From: Blepharisma japonicum
Lineage: Eukaryota; Ciliophora; Heterotrichea; Heterotrichida; Blepharismidae
Assembly: GCA_949751835.1 (NCBI GenBank)
Contig: CATKHK010000068.1
Span: 186,001 to 250,000 of the forward strand
Reading direction: 5' to 3'
Length of the DNA: 64,000 nt
Below, one piece after another: positions 42,474-53,846 of this stretch. Below the pieces are notes generated by a model, which saw only the letters and a program-made list of their open reading frames with translations, made no database searches and was not told the DNA's origin. Position 1 is the first letter of the stretch. Each line of letters begins with the position of its first letter. Position numbers and translations under genes: made by a program.

Positions 42474-42602
42474 TAGCTAATTAATTATCCTTAGAAATCT
42501 ATAATCACTTAGCTTATGTATGATAATTTATCAAATTGTAGGATTTTCCAAAACAAAAACATAGTTGTGGATTATTTTAAAATATAGAAAAATGCTTAAA
42601 TA

Positions 42603-43223
42603 ATGAGCGAGCAATTTTACGACCCAGAACAAGCCAAAGATGAGCTAAAAACAAAGCTAAAACTCTTAAGATCGGCTTTAAAGCCTCTCATAGTTGATGG
42701 AAAAGTCCCAAGCAGCGCTGTCCCATCTGAGCTCCGCGAAGAAATTGTAAAAATCTATGACGAGCATGGCGGTATCAACCTTCTTACCCAAATTCTCAAG
42801 CTTGGGTACAACACAATCAAAAACTGGCACAAAACCTGACAATCAGACCCCCTTGTCTTTCGCAAGCCCATTAAACGTCAGCGTGAAAAAGGCTCCCAAG
42901 TCGAAAAAGTCGTTAAAAAAGTCCTTGGTGCTAACAAATCAGAAACAATTATAAAGAAAGAAATAAAAACCAAGCACATTATTACAGAAAATTCAACCCC
43001 AGTAGAAAGACTTTCTAACGAACTTACATTATCGGAAGAAGCTCAAATAAAAAAAATAAAAGAAATGATGGCAGAAAAACTGAGGTCTGGGAAGGGGCTA
43101 TATGATAATGACGATCTGAAAAATGAGGTCACTAAACTGTATAGGTCGGTGGGAGAAGCAAATTCTGTTGCAATTTTGCTAGGATTAAGTGAAAAAGCTG
43201 TTAAAAATTTAGTTGAAAATTAA
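42603..43223 (+). CDS. Protein with two helix-turn-helix-like repeats
   Basis: Encodes 206 aa, joined across a TGA-coded Trp at 42837. Residues about 38-78 (SAVPSELREEIVKIYDEHGGINLLTQILKLGYNTIKNWHK) look like a transposase-type HTH: charged helix, Gly turn, helix ending in N-W-H-K. Residues about 158-205 (NDDLKNEVTKLYRSVGEANSVAILLGLSEKAVKNLVEN) repeat that arrangement. The linker is basic (KRQREKGSQVEKVVKK). Inference: a DNA-binding protein, perhaps derived from a domesticated transposase N-terminus; no catalytic domain is present. Its stop overlaps the stop of the opposite-strand gene. Confidence 0.65.
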
Positions 43224-44671
43224 TTAGGTTTAATAAATTTTTCTTCTTTAGTGAAGGTGGGGGGAATCATACGCTTGAGGCGGCCAATGAGGTTCTTGCT
43301 AATGCGGTTATGCTTGGCGACACCATTTGTATATGAGATGTCAATAGCCATAAAGCTTGGGATCCCATTTTTCATCATATTTCATTTCGGAGTAATTGAT
43401 TTTTCAAATGATTTAGAATGCGAATCTTCTCGCTCAGTTGAATTTTCTATATCTAAAATCGCAGTTTTTTTCAATATATTCAGCTCTTTATTACTTAAAG
43501 GCTTCAGTTTAGTCCTTTCATGCTTTGGGGTATTAGGAGCTTTTAATATAAAACTGTTTCTTTTTACATTAATGGGTGACAAACTTGTAGAATTTGTGGT
43601 AAGATGCTTCAAGGCAGCCCTGCTGAATTGAGGTTTTATATCTAAAATCTGCTCCATAGACTCGAATTTTTTTTTCCTTGAACTTTCTTTTATTTTTATT
43701 TTATTTTGTAAAAAATTCAAAGATTCTTCACCTCTTACCCTCAATTGGAAATCTTTTTTGGTAATATAGAGGACTTCAGCACTAGTGGAATAGCAAGTGC
43801 AGGTGTAAAGCATTTTTGAGTTTGACATGACTTCTTCGTCGCCTAGCATTTCGCCAACTCCTACAAGGGCAATTATATTGGAAGTTTTTATTTGCGTTGA
43901 GGAGAGTTCTTTTTTGGTTTGGCCAATTGTGCTGTAAGTGTATTTAGGGGTTTTCTCAGCATCACTTCATTTTGTCAACTCGAATTCTCCTTTTTTTACT
44001 ACATAAACGTATTCACTTTCCTCTCCTTGTTTATACACAATGCCTTTTCTTATGAATGATTTTGACTTAAAATAATATGTCAGCCTCCCAATCGCTTTTT
44101 TGGTCCATCCTCTAAACAATGGAATTCCTGCAAAAAAATCAATTAAAGAGTCTAGTTTTTCTGCTTCAACTTTTCCCAAAATTTTTAAATAATCTTCTTT
44201 ATCAAGAATTGCAAAATGAGTATCAGTTACACATTGAATTGTCGCTGACCTTGGGATGTCTTTTAATAAAGCTAGCTCCCCAAAGGCCATGCCTTGCGAT
44301 AACTTGCCGACTTCTGTCATTATTGTTTCGATTCCTTCTTCTGGATTTTCACAGGGTTTTGTGGTTGGAACTAATATACTGACTTCTCCATCCAAAATTA
44401 TGTAAAATTTAGTCCCGAATTCTCCAAAATGACAAACATACTGAATAAAAATTACCTCATCTTTAGGAATAAATTCATAGCTCATATACAAGCAAGCTTG
44501 CCGATGAATCTGCTCTCCAGATTCTTCAACTTGTTTTATAAAAAATTTGATATTTTGTGTAAGTGCTCTTAGAGTACTTAATTGTTTTTGAGATCGTTGA
44601 AATGATGGCTTTGATAATAAAGTAATCAAATCTTTTAGTGTTTGATTACTGTCATCATTAGTTAATGACAT
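43220..44671 (-). CDS. Cyclic-nucleotide-binding-domain protein
   Basis: Encodes 483 aa with two TGA-coded Trp. First cNMP domain, residues about 65-170: TKFYIILDGEVSIL and the phosphate-binding cassette GELALLKDIPRSATI, with the Glu and Arg needed for cAMP/cGMP. Second, residues 175-300: EYVYVVKKGEFELTK, then GEMLGDEEV without the conserved Arg, so probably non-binding. A basic Ser-rich C-terminus of 180 residues follows. No kinase domain; not a standard PKA R subunit (no inhibitor sequence seen). The stop codon overlaps that of the HTH-like gene on the other strand. Confidence 0.85.
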
Positions 44672-44763
44672 AATTATTTAAAAAAGAAAAAATTCGTGGT
44701 TTTCCACAACTTTTATATAGAAAAATCAATTTTATATATAAATCTTTATAGCATAAACACTTA

Positions 44764-46167
44764 TTAATCATTTTGAGATTCATTGATGACCTCATCAAAT
44801 CTTTCATTTAAACTTTTTATTGATTCCTCCAATAAATCTGACAGCTCATTGTGCTGGTTTAATGCACTTTCAAGATCAACCATTCTTTGTGAAAATTTTT
44901 GTTCTGAACCTCCTAAAATTCTTTCAAATTTAGAAATCAAATCCATCTCAGCCGCTGTTTTATTATCAAATCTATTAGAAATTGTGCTTTTACTATTCTC
45001 ATTTTCTTCACTTTTTTCTTGAGCTTTTTTTTGGATAAATGCCATAGGGACTCCTAATGCTGCAATAATTATGAGCATTATCCAGATCCCAGAAATGCTT
45101 TCGATTTCTAATGGGATCGACGTTTTATGGTTGCAGCCAGTGGTATTTGAAGCTAGGATGTCTTTATTTTTTAAGTTTTGATGAAAATGGTTCTCATATA
45201 ATACTAAATTTGCCATAGTAATTTGATTATAAAGAGCCTCTTCAATATTATTAGAAAATGCCAATGCATAATACTCAGGTATAAACACGTCACCTACTAT
45301 CTTAAAATCACAGCTAATCCCTGCATAAAATATTGCTAATGGGACTGGCAGGGCTGCAGCATCAATACTTCCATCATCTAAATCATCCAAAATTTGTAAG
45401 GCATTCCCATTATCCCATTTATATGATTTCACATTGACTTGGAATGCTTCTAAAGCTTCTTTATATTGAACAAATGATCCAATTTTAAGCCCTTTAATAT
45501 CTTTGTAACTGTTGATTGAACTTTGATAATTATCAATTGAAAAATTAGCGACCAAGCTTGACACATAAGCTGCTGCCAGCGTTAAAGCAGTAAATCAATA
45601 TATCATTTGTATAATTTTCCCCGGCAAAGTCCTTATTTCTTTAGCTCCAATAAACACAAGTGATGCAAAAGCATGCCACAAGCTTTCTAAAATCCCTTTT
45701 CTATATTGAAATTGTATAGGACCATTTACTTTTCTTTCTATCATCCACAAGATGTGGGCATAAAAAAGAACTGAGAAAAATATAGCAATCCAGAAAGTAT
45801 AGTCATATGGTTTTAAAAATATTCACATTGATGTACTATCAACAAGCTTTATTACAAGGAATAACCCAGAGTCGTAAATAGGGGTTGAGTATTTTAGTTT
45901 ATTTAAATATTGGTTCTTAATAGCGACCCCTGCTATTGATAGATCAGCATTTCCATTAAGAACTGCATTTATCATATCGTCTCAATCCATGCATTGGACT
46001 GTAAAGTTAGTAAAGCCAATATAAGATGAAACTTTGTTTCATAAATCTATAGAATAGCCAGTAAAAGTTGAATAGTCTGTTGACCCAATGTCGCAATATG
46101 CCATAGGCGGCCATGGGCTTGTAACTAGAGTATATGCATAAATTCCTGGTAATAGGAAAATTCACAT
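44764..46167 (-). CDS. Minimal ionotropic glutamate receptor-like channel
   Basis: Encodes 467 aa with many TGA-coded Trp. There is a short signal peptide (MWIFLLPGIYAYT) and no amino-terminal domain. S1 half of the ligand site: FTGYSIDLWNKVSSYIG, ADLSIAGVAI, YSTPIYDSG. M1 is PYDYTFWIAIFFSVLFYAHILW; the pore helix region is GILESLWHAFASLVFIGA; M3 has AAAYVSSLVANFSI, matching the SYTANLAAF gating motif. S2 follows, then M4 (GIWIMLIIIAALGVPMAF) and a coiled-coil tail. The Arg that holds the ligand alpha-carboxylate (nine residues before the Pro of S-x-P) is Tyr here, so the ligand is unlikely to be glutamate. Starts 8 bp from the divergent Kintoun gene. Confidence 0.88.
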
Positions 46168-46175
46168 TTATTATT

Positions 46176-47747
46176 ATGGACATCAACTTAAGCAAAGACG
46201 AGCTAGACAGGCTAAATAGTGCTTTACAGAAGCCTGAATTTGTTACACTGCTGAATGAATATGTTGATGAAATTTCTGACCCAAAAAACAGAAAAGAATA
46301 TGAGGATTATTTAAAACAGCTGGAAGGGAATGGAGAATTACCAACTGGAAGAGTTTTGATTAGACCGGGGCCTGGATTTTGTATTAAAACTTCGCTTAAA
46401 AGTAGCGGAAGAACTATAAAAGGATTTATTAACATTTGTAAGGCAAATGAAATACAAGCTCCTTCATTAGAAAGAAAGGAAAAGGGCGGGACTTGGAGTG
46501 TGCCATATGCTATGGGGCATCCAAAGCATGATAAAGATAAACGAGGAGATGTTTGTTTGACCCTTGATTGTGCGTATAACCCGATGGCTTTTGAGCTAGC
46601 TAAAAATTCTCAGCAATTTTTGCAATTGTTATGCGAAACTGCAATTAAAGCAGCTGAAACAGTTTTGAAGCCTCAAGGCGAAACAGTTAGTCAAGATTAC
46701 AAGCTATTGAAAAAATTAAAATGCAAAGGAGGAAGTCCTGGGAGTATTATGGTTAATGAAATGAGGATGAAAAATCCAAATCTTCCACAACAAGAAAGAC
46801 CTCAAACTTATAAACTATCTGAAGAAGGGCCAAAATTATATAAAGAACTGGTATCTACACAAATGAAAGCAAAAGAAGAAGAAAAGAAAAAAGAAATAGA
46901 AAAAGAAAATGAAAAAGAAGATGCCGAAGAGCCTAAAATTGAAGAAAAAAGGCCAACAGGGATTGTGAAGCCTAAATATAAAATTGTTTATACTTCTCCT
47001 GTGGATTTAGGTGATTTTTTGGATTCCAGAGTAAAAAGTACAAAAAGGCCAAAAGAAGCAATCGTGACAATCGATGTGCCATTTATGGAAAAAATTAGCG
47101 AGGCTAAAATTGATGTAAAAGACAAGCTACTTATTTTTGGTGTCAATAATTTATATTATTTAGAAGTCAAAATTTCTTACTCAGTTGACGAAAGCAGTGC
47201 CAGTGCAAAATTTGATAGAGCAAAAAAGCAAATGAAAATCACATTACCAATTATACCAGGACCAGAGCTTCCAGAAATCATACCAAATGATATCCCTGAA
47301 GTTGTAAATGATGAAGAAGAAAATAATAAGCCCAAGCAGAACGAAGAAATAATAACGCAAGAACCAAAAAATGAGGAAAATATTGATGAATCACATAAAT
47401 CTACAAATCAAAAGGAAGAAGTGGGAGAAGAAGAAAATAATTTTTTAAAAATTGTAAAGGATGAAGTAGAAGGCAATGTTGAAAAAAATAATGAAAAAGT
47501 TGAAAATATTGAAATTCCTGAAGATTTAAATTTAAAATGGAATGAAGTAAGACAAGAAGCTGATAAAAATGAAAGGAAAAATTTAGTTGAAGAAATTAAA
47601 AGTGAAGAAATAGAAAGAGTTGAGAAAGAAGTTGAGGATAATAGTGATATAAAAGAAGAAGTTTCTGAAGAGCCAAAAGTTAAAGAAATAATCCATACAC
47701 CTTGCTGCATCTGCCTAAAAAGTCCATTGTTATACCAGCTTTTATAA
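46176..47747 (+). CDS. DNAAF2: Kintoun / DNAAF2, PIH1-domain dynein assembly factor
   Basis: Encodes 523 aa from ATG 46176; the frame is open upstream but that would overlap the divergent receptor gene. PIH1 domain at residues about 50-200: GRVLIRPGPGFCIKTS, FINICKANEIQAP, WSVPYAMGHPKHDKDKRGDVCLTLDCAYNP, FLQLLCETAIKAAE. A CS-like beta sandwich follows near residues 285-370 (AIVTIDVPFMEKISEAKID, LYYLEVKISY). The C-terminus is a long Glu/Lys/Asn-rich stretch. Known: Kintoun/PF13 works with HSP70/HSP90 to preassemble axonemal dynein arms in the cytoplasm. Confidence 0.9.
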   Translation: MDINLSKDELDRLNSALQKPEFVTLLNEYVDEISDPKNRKEYEDYLKQLEGNGELPTGRVLIRPGPGFCIKTSLKSSGRTIKGFINICKANEIQAPSLERKEKGGTWSVPYAMGHPKHDKDKRGDVCLTLDCAYNPMAFELAKNSQQFLQLLCETAIKAAETVLKPQGETVSQDYKLLKKLKCKGGSPGSIMVNEMRMKNPNLPQQERPQTYKLSEEGPKLYKELVSTQMKAKEEEKKKEIEKENEKEDAEEPKIEEKRPTGIVKPKYKIVYTSPVDLGDFLDSRVKSTKRPKEAIVTIDVPFMEKISEAKIDVKDKLLIFGVNNLYYLEVKISYSVDESSASAKFDRAKKQMKITLPIIPGPELPEIIPNDIPEVVNDEEENNKPKQNEEIITQEPKNEENIDESHKSTNQKEEVGEEENNFLKIVKDEVEGNVEKNNEKVENIEIPEDLNLKWNEVRQEADKNERKNLVEEIKSEEIERVEKEVEDNSDIKEEVSEEPKVKEIIHTPCCICLKSPLLYQLL

Positions 47748-47972
47748 GTTAAAAATAATACACAAGCAATTTCCTCTTAATTTTAAATAAAATTTAATTC
47801 TTAAATAATCAGTAATAAATGGTTTCAAACTAAAATCGAAAATTTTTAGCACATTATTATAGAGCTCTTTTATAATTTGCAAGAATTAATTCTTTATTCT
47901 TAATAGATTTCATATTCTTCCATGTCAGTTTTGACATTGCTGGCTTAAAAATACAGCTTAAAATATTTTCAA

Positions 47973-48209
47973 ATGGTAAACTGCGAAGTCGACTTTTTTG
48001 AATTTTGTAAGCTGAATGACAAGATTGAGGCTCTTCAAAATTGCATAGCACGATACAGGATTTGGATAAAAGAGCATGAAATAGATATGTCAAGAGCTGA
48101 GGTTTGAGTACAAAAAGAAGCATTGAAAAATATGATGGAAGATTTAGAAAAGCAAACTGAAAAATTCAATCGATGGGAAAGCAATATTCATCATTTATTC
48201 CCTGTATAG
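47973..48209 (+). CDS. Hypothetical 78-residue helical protein
   Basis: ATG at 47973, one TGA-coded Trp, TAG at 48207-48209. Sequence is amphipathic helix throughout (DFFEFCKLNDKIEALQNCIARY, ALKNMMEDLEKQTEKFNRWE), resembling a small coiled-coil subunit. Its codon choice is gene-like and it overlaps nothing else. No family recognised. Confidence 0.5.
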
Positions 48210-48369
48210 TTTTAGAATCCTTATATGGCTTCAGGCCAAAAATAATCTAATTTCATATATCAACTTTTATTAAGTAAATCCTAAATAAACCAAAAATGAA
48301 ACTTCAGAGGCACAAGGATCATTCATTCCAATTTCAGTAGATGAATTTATTTTATTCCACAGGAATAAT

Positions 48370-49347
48370 ATGAAACCAAAAATCCAGAATTCGAGAGGTC
48401 ACGTTGAGCTCCGACACAAACTTGAAATCGACCATCCAGAATCTTCTTTTACTTTCAAGTCCCCAAGCAGCGCAAAAGGAATTCGAAGTCCTGATTTTCG
48501 GACTCAAAGTTTAGCAGACCCTCATAGAACTGGAAAATCCCCCAACTCAGCAAAAAATCCAAGGGAAAAATTTCTGAGGGTAAAAGCTTCCGAAAACAAG
48601 CAAGAAACTTCATTTGAAGTTCCTTTTAAAGTGATAGAACCGCCAAAAAATCGCATAAAAAAAGCAATAGAGAAAATCATCCCACACAAAAATAATTTTT
48701 CAGTTTATGATCCCACGAATGAAAATCAGATTTCTTCTGCTTTGGGAATCAAAAACCTGAAAATAGAAATCGAAACCTTAAAGAAAATAATTGGCTCGCT
48801 TAAAGCAAGTCACAAAGAGCAAGAAGAATCGCTGATTTTGCAGTTGCATGAGCTTCAGCAAGAAATAACATCATTAAAAGCTGAATTTACAGAAACTATA
48901 GAGTTTTTTGCTCAAATTATAGTAAAATATTTAGATAAGCACACTCCACAATCGATAAGTGAAGAAATGCTTACAAAAATTGCAGAAAAGCAAGAAAAAT
49001 TTAAAATAGACTTAGAATCAGCAATGAAATCGATCTCTGAGTACACAAACACAAATATTTCAAGAAATAATAACCCATTTAAAAGAGATTCAATCACAAG
49101 CTTAGCAAGCACTGGCCATTTCCAGTCTTTTAATGAAAGTTTTCATTTTCCATTGATTTCCAACCCAATTAATCGGACTTTCGAGGTAATTTCACTTTAT
49201 GATTATCACCCAGCAATAGAAGGCCACTTAGATTTTCAAGCTGGAGAAAGAATTCAAGTGACAGAGATGATTGATGAGGAATGGTGAATTGGAATTCTCC
49301 GTGGGAAATCTGGGAAATTCCCTAAGGAATTTGTTTTGAATGATTAA
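48370..49347 (+). CDS. Coiled-coil protein with C-terminal SH3 domain
   Basis: Encodes 325 aa; TGA at 49285 is the second Trp of the SH3 WW pair, end at TAA 49345. Residues 1-110 are basic and disordered, residues 125-225 coiled coil, and residues about 270-325 an SH3 fold: FEVISLYDYHPAIEGHLDFQAGERIQV (ALYDY and the acidic RT loop), then EEWWIGILRGKSGKFPKEFV (the WW, G and PxxFV positions). Likely an adaptor binding Pro-rich partners. The standard-code reading would lose the last 21 residues, which are needed for the SH3 fold. Confidence 0.85.
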
Positions 49348-49467
49348 AATCTTTTTTATTTTTGTCTGACTCTATTAATGACCATTACTGATTTTTGCAT
49401 TTTAAAATTAAAATTGGTTTTATCCAGTGAACAAAATTTAGAAATAGACATATTAGTTAATATGTGT

Positions 49468-50250
49468 TTATATATATAGCTGAACGTTGTTTTTCATGAT
49501 TTGGCTAAGAGACTGCATGCAGACATAATTTGCTCAGCAAGCTCTCTCATAGAGTTGCTGATTGCTGACACTATTGGTGCACGCAAAAGACGGAACTCCA
49601 ACGTGATGTGTCTGTGCGTTTGGGAATTTTTGAATGTCATCCTGAGCAACCGAACTCAAGTTATTATTCCAATTTAACCCTCCATACATTGTTGCACCTG
49701 CAGGAGTTTGAAGATTTTGGCCACAAGGCTGATTTTGAGCTCCTGGCGAGTTCATAAATATTTCACCTTCTTCACTGAACGGCTGATTCATAAAACATTT
49801 TTTGAGTAAAAACTCTACAACTGACTTTTCCTTGATAATTTTCTTGACAGATGCAGTAATTCTGAGATTTTCTGGCCTATATTTGTTATATTTTCTTAAT
49901 CCTTTGCGAACTGCGCTGTAAAACCGATTTTTAATTGAATTTTCAGTTCTACCTGGAAGGGTTTTGGCTATTTCTGTCCAGCAATTTCCATACTTTCTTT
50001 GATATTCAAAGAGAGTCTTGTCTTCTTGAGACGTCCATGGGACTCTTTTTATAGCTGGATCGATATGATTGTTTCATCTCTCACGGCATTGTTTCCCCGA
50101 TTTATTAGGAAATCCGTACTTGTCTCGGAGGATATTTGATACATCTGCCCATCTAGCAGTGCCTATTTCTAAGACAATCTCTTGAAGCGCATTGTCTTCC
50201 TACATAAAATCTACCTCTTTTATCCAAGGCTTTCTTTCAGTGATTGACAT
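49468..50250 (-). CDS. R2R3 Myb DNA-binding protein, second gene
   Basis: Encodes 255 aa after a 15-nt intron at 50200-50214; the frame continues through TGA at 49534 (Trp) to TAA at 49468. R2 begins RKPWIKE, crosses the intron, and contains ARWADVSNILRDKYG and KQCRERW (last Trp a TGA). R3 begins RVPWTSQEDKTLFEYQ and ends LPGRTENSIKNRFYS. The C-terminal 90 residues are Asn/Gln/Pro-rich. Same domain plan as the Myb at 609-1322 but the linkers differ, so not a recent duplicate. Confidence 0.87.
50200..50214 (-). other. 15-nt intron, second Myb gene
   Basis: Coding-strand sequence GTAGATTTTATGTAG, in frame with a TAG; removal restores the first Myb helix. Confidence 0.9.
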
Positions 50251-51188
50251 TTTAATTTTGTAATTACTGACAATTATGTAGTTCTAAAAGTAAACATCAA
50301 AATGGCGAATCGTCGAAAAATTTTATTAAAGAAAAAAGTCCAATACCTTCCTAGGTATTACTAGCTTATATTTCTAGAAAATTCTTAATATTTTATTAAG
50401 AAGAAATGGTAAAAGAGTAATGAATAGAAAATTGATTTAAATTGCATATTTAATGATAAAAGACTAATTAATGGCTTTCTAGAACCTAGTAGATTTGAAA
50501 TTGAAGAAACAAATTTATTCGGAGAGTTTGAATAAAAAATAACAATTTAAGAAAAAGGGCATCTGTCTTCTATAAAGTCGAAGTTTTGAATAAGAAAGGC
50601 TGTTTCATAAATATAACGATTATAGTTTTAGAATCCCTTTTAATAAAACCGAACAGAATTCAGTTTAAGTTGGTAAATAATTCTCAGTTTTCATAATGAA
50701 TGCAGAAAAGGAGTGCATTAAATGATGACTATTCCTTGTTCGTGGAATGATTAAATTTAATTAAAATTAGCTTTTTAAAGAATAGTCTTTTGGATTTCGA
50801 GAAAAAAATAATCAATCTTTGAATACTTTTAAGACCATTTTAGCACAACGTGGGTTACTGACTATCTTATATATTATCAAAATTAGATAAAAAATTTTAG
50901 TTAATATTTATATTTATTAAATAAAGAATTAACCAATTCTTATTAGTTTTAAATCTAATTAACTTCAATCTGAACTTTTTTGCCCTCTATAATAAATGCA
51001 ATTTCTGAAAAATTATTAAAATAATCCTAAGTTCTATTTATTAATATTTTCTTAATCATTCAAAAATTTATTACTATTTTTATATTTATTTTGCTTCCCA
51101 AAATAAAATTTTTAAAATTTTTCTTCAAAACTTGCAGTATTTTCTGTTTGCTTTACAAAAAAATCCCCGAAACTTAAATTATGCAAAA
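50251..51188. other. Gene-free AT-rich stretch
   Basis: About 940 bp between divergent genes. Only very short frames occur, e.g. a 20-codon ATG frame at 50301 and a frame ending FEIEETNLFGEFE near 50495-50535. None is convincing. No RNA gene recognised. Confidence 0.5.
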
Positions 51189-53846
51189 ATGGTTTCAATA
51201 GATTCAACTAGACGCACAAGTCTCGATATAAAAGCATTAAATTCATATGAAGAGGCCAACCAGCCCACAATCAACCCGACAGGGTCACAAGAGCCAGACA
51301 AAAAAGCTGATCAACCTAATCAATCCATAAACCTTAAAGACTTGGCTTTATTGATATTAGATCATTGATTTACCACTACTTTTATGTTAATCCTCACTGT
51401 ATACGCTTTATTTGGAGACAGTTTTCGTGCCCTTTTGACATCCCAAGATGCAGATGATGGATTTTATATAGTCACAATTATATGTATTAGCTTTTTTACA
51501 TTAGAAATAATAGTAGCTTCCTTTGTAAAGGAAGATTACTTCTTATCCTTTTTCTTTTGACTTGACGTAATTTCTACTATATCTCTAATCACTGATATTG
51601 GCTGAGCATGAGATGCCATGACTGGCCAAGATACAACTGGGAAGGCTTCAAGTACATCAAGTCAGTTCTCTCAAGCCAGCAGAGCATCACGAGCGGGGAC
51701 TAGGGCTGCCAGAATTGTCAGGTTGATTAGGGTTATCAGACTAGTTAGAATTGCAAAACTTTACAAATTATCGCAGGTCGCCAAAGAAAAATTACTAAAA
51801 AAAGACGAAATTTTGCTAAAAAGAGGCAGAGTTGCATATAGAGGCAGCGAAAATCCTCTTGGAGACCTTGAAGTTATAGAATCTGAAGCTTTTATAAATG
51901 AAGAGTCTGAAATAAACTCAATTTCTGCAAATTTTTCGAATTCCCACGGAAATCGATCAAGAAGAAGAACAACCAGAAAATCATCAGAAGCCCCAAAACT
52001 TAATCCTAGAGACAGTACTATTCAAGATTTAGAGGTTCCTAAAGAAAGCAAGGTTGGTAAAAAATTGTCGGAATTGACGACAAAAAGAGTAATTATATTA
52101 TCATTGCTGACTGTTGTTATCTTACCATTATTTGACTCTCAGTTGTATTATGACGATAATGATTCTTATGAACTTGGTCTTCATATGATTATGAAAGAAA
52201 TCGATGACCAAGAAGCTGTAAACCGAGTTGGAGATTTCTATGTGAAAGAGCATAAAAAAATTGACACCCCAATTATATTAGTAATTGTTGGGGAATATTA
52301 CAATTGAAGCTCCGATACCAATCCTGCTGATCTCAGGCCGGAAGAGTTGGGGGTGTATACTTTGTCTGAGGATTACATGAATACTACTATTGATGGGGTT
52401 TCTATGTTTGACTTGAGACATGATACTAGAAAGCAAGCAGGGCTGGATATTGGAATTACTTTATTTGTCTGTCTTGTATTAAGCTTTTTTTCATTAGCTT
52501 TTTCTAAGGATGCTCAAGAATTGATTATAGAACCCTTAGAATCTATGATTCTTAGGGTTCAAAAAATTTCAGAAAACCCTGTAAAAGCAGCCCAAGAGCA
52601 AGAAGTTGAAGAAGTCACACGAAATATGGCGCTAACCAAAAGTGAGCAATTAAAAGAAAAACAAGATAAAAATGCACCTTTAGAAACCAAAATTCTTGAA
52701 GAAACTTTTATCAAAATTGGCGCATTATTAGCATTGGGATTTGGAGAAGCAGGATCAGAAATTATCGCTAAAAATGTAAATAGAAGTGGTGGCGAAATCG
52801 ACCCTTTAATCCCAGGCAAAAAGCGGCTCTGCATTTTTGGATTCTGCGATATCCGTCAGTTTTCTGAAGCTACTGAGATACTTCAAAAAGATGTCATGAT
52901 TTTTGTCAATGAAATTGCTAAAATTGTCCATCAGACTGTGAATAATTATTCAGGGTCTGCAAATAAAAATATAGGGGAAGCCTTTTTAATAGTCTGAAAA
53001 TTCCATAGAGAATCAGTATTAGAGGATTCCTTAACTGGGGAAGTTACGTTAATAGATAATCATCATACAAATGATTTGGCTGATATGGCAGTTGTTGCGT
53101 ATTTGAAAACAATTGCGGAGATCAATAAAAATCCTAGAACGCTGGCTTATCAAAAACATCCAGGCCTAACGGCAAGAATGCCTGGATTTTGTGTAAAGAT
53201 GGGCTTTGGGCTTCACCAAGGATGGGCTATTGAAGGGGCGATTGGGAGTGAGTTTAAGATTGATGCATCATATTTATCACCAAATGTGAATTTAGCATCA
53301 AGATTGGAAGCGGCGACCAGACAGTTTGGAGTGCATATATTGGTGAGTGATGCTTTATATAATATTTGCTCAAGCCAAACTCAGAAAAATTTCAGAAAAG
53401 TTGATAGAGTTACTGTCAAAGGTAGTAAAGTACCAATTGAGCTTTATACTGTAGATTTAGACCTAACAGCTCTTGAAATAGGGACTGATGCAGAGGACAT
53501 TTTTACAGATTTAAAAGAAGCCAGAGCTTTTGCTCACATTAAGAGAGAAAGATTGAATGAAGCTGTGAAACACAAAAACTATAGAGTTTATAGGCTATTT
53601 ACAGATGATAAAGACCTGAGAGCTATGAAGAAAAATATTTCTAAGCATTTTATTCATTGGTTTTCTATTGCACTTGAAGAATATTTGAAAGGAGATTGGA
53701 ATCAAGCAGTAATTGATTTTTCAAAGGCACAGGTTTATAAAAATGGAAAAGATGGCCCAACTGAAGTAATACTTGAGTTTATGAAAGAAAATAATAATAT
53801 CCCACCTCCAGATTGGTCTGGATATCGTATATTGCATGATAAATAA
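51189..53846 (+). CDS. Voltage-sensor domain fused to a nucleotide cyclase
   Basis: Encodes 885 aa, joined through TGA codons. After a 60-residue N-terminus come S1 (LALLILDHWFTTTFMLILTV), S2 (FYIVTIICISFFTLEIIV), S3 (FLSFFFWLDVISTISL) and an S4 with five Arg at every third position (ARIVRLIRVIRLVRIAKLYK). A further helix (VIILSLLTVVILPLF), an external segment of about 120 residues without a K+ channel GYG pore, and another helix (IGITLFVCLVLSFFSLAF) lead through a linker to a class III cyclase (residues about 545-760): FGFCDIRQFSEA with metal Asp, NKNIGEAF where the second metal Asp is Glu, and NLASRLEAATRQFG with the transition-state Asn/Arg. Known: ciliate and apicomplexan cyclases are often fused to channel-like domains. 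Whether it makes cAMP or cGMP is not clear. Confidence 0.88.

Noticed and set aside
46134-46175. Upstream ATG of Kintoun adding 14 residues
   Set aside because: It would overlap the signal peptide of the divergent receptor gene; the ATG at 46176 gives the family-like start.
47408-47710. Ser-rich minus-strand ORF
   Set aside because: Shadow of the Glu/Lys-rich C-terminus of Kintoun.
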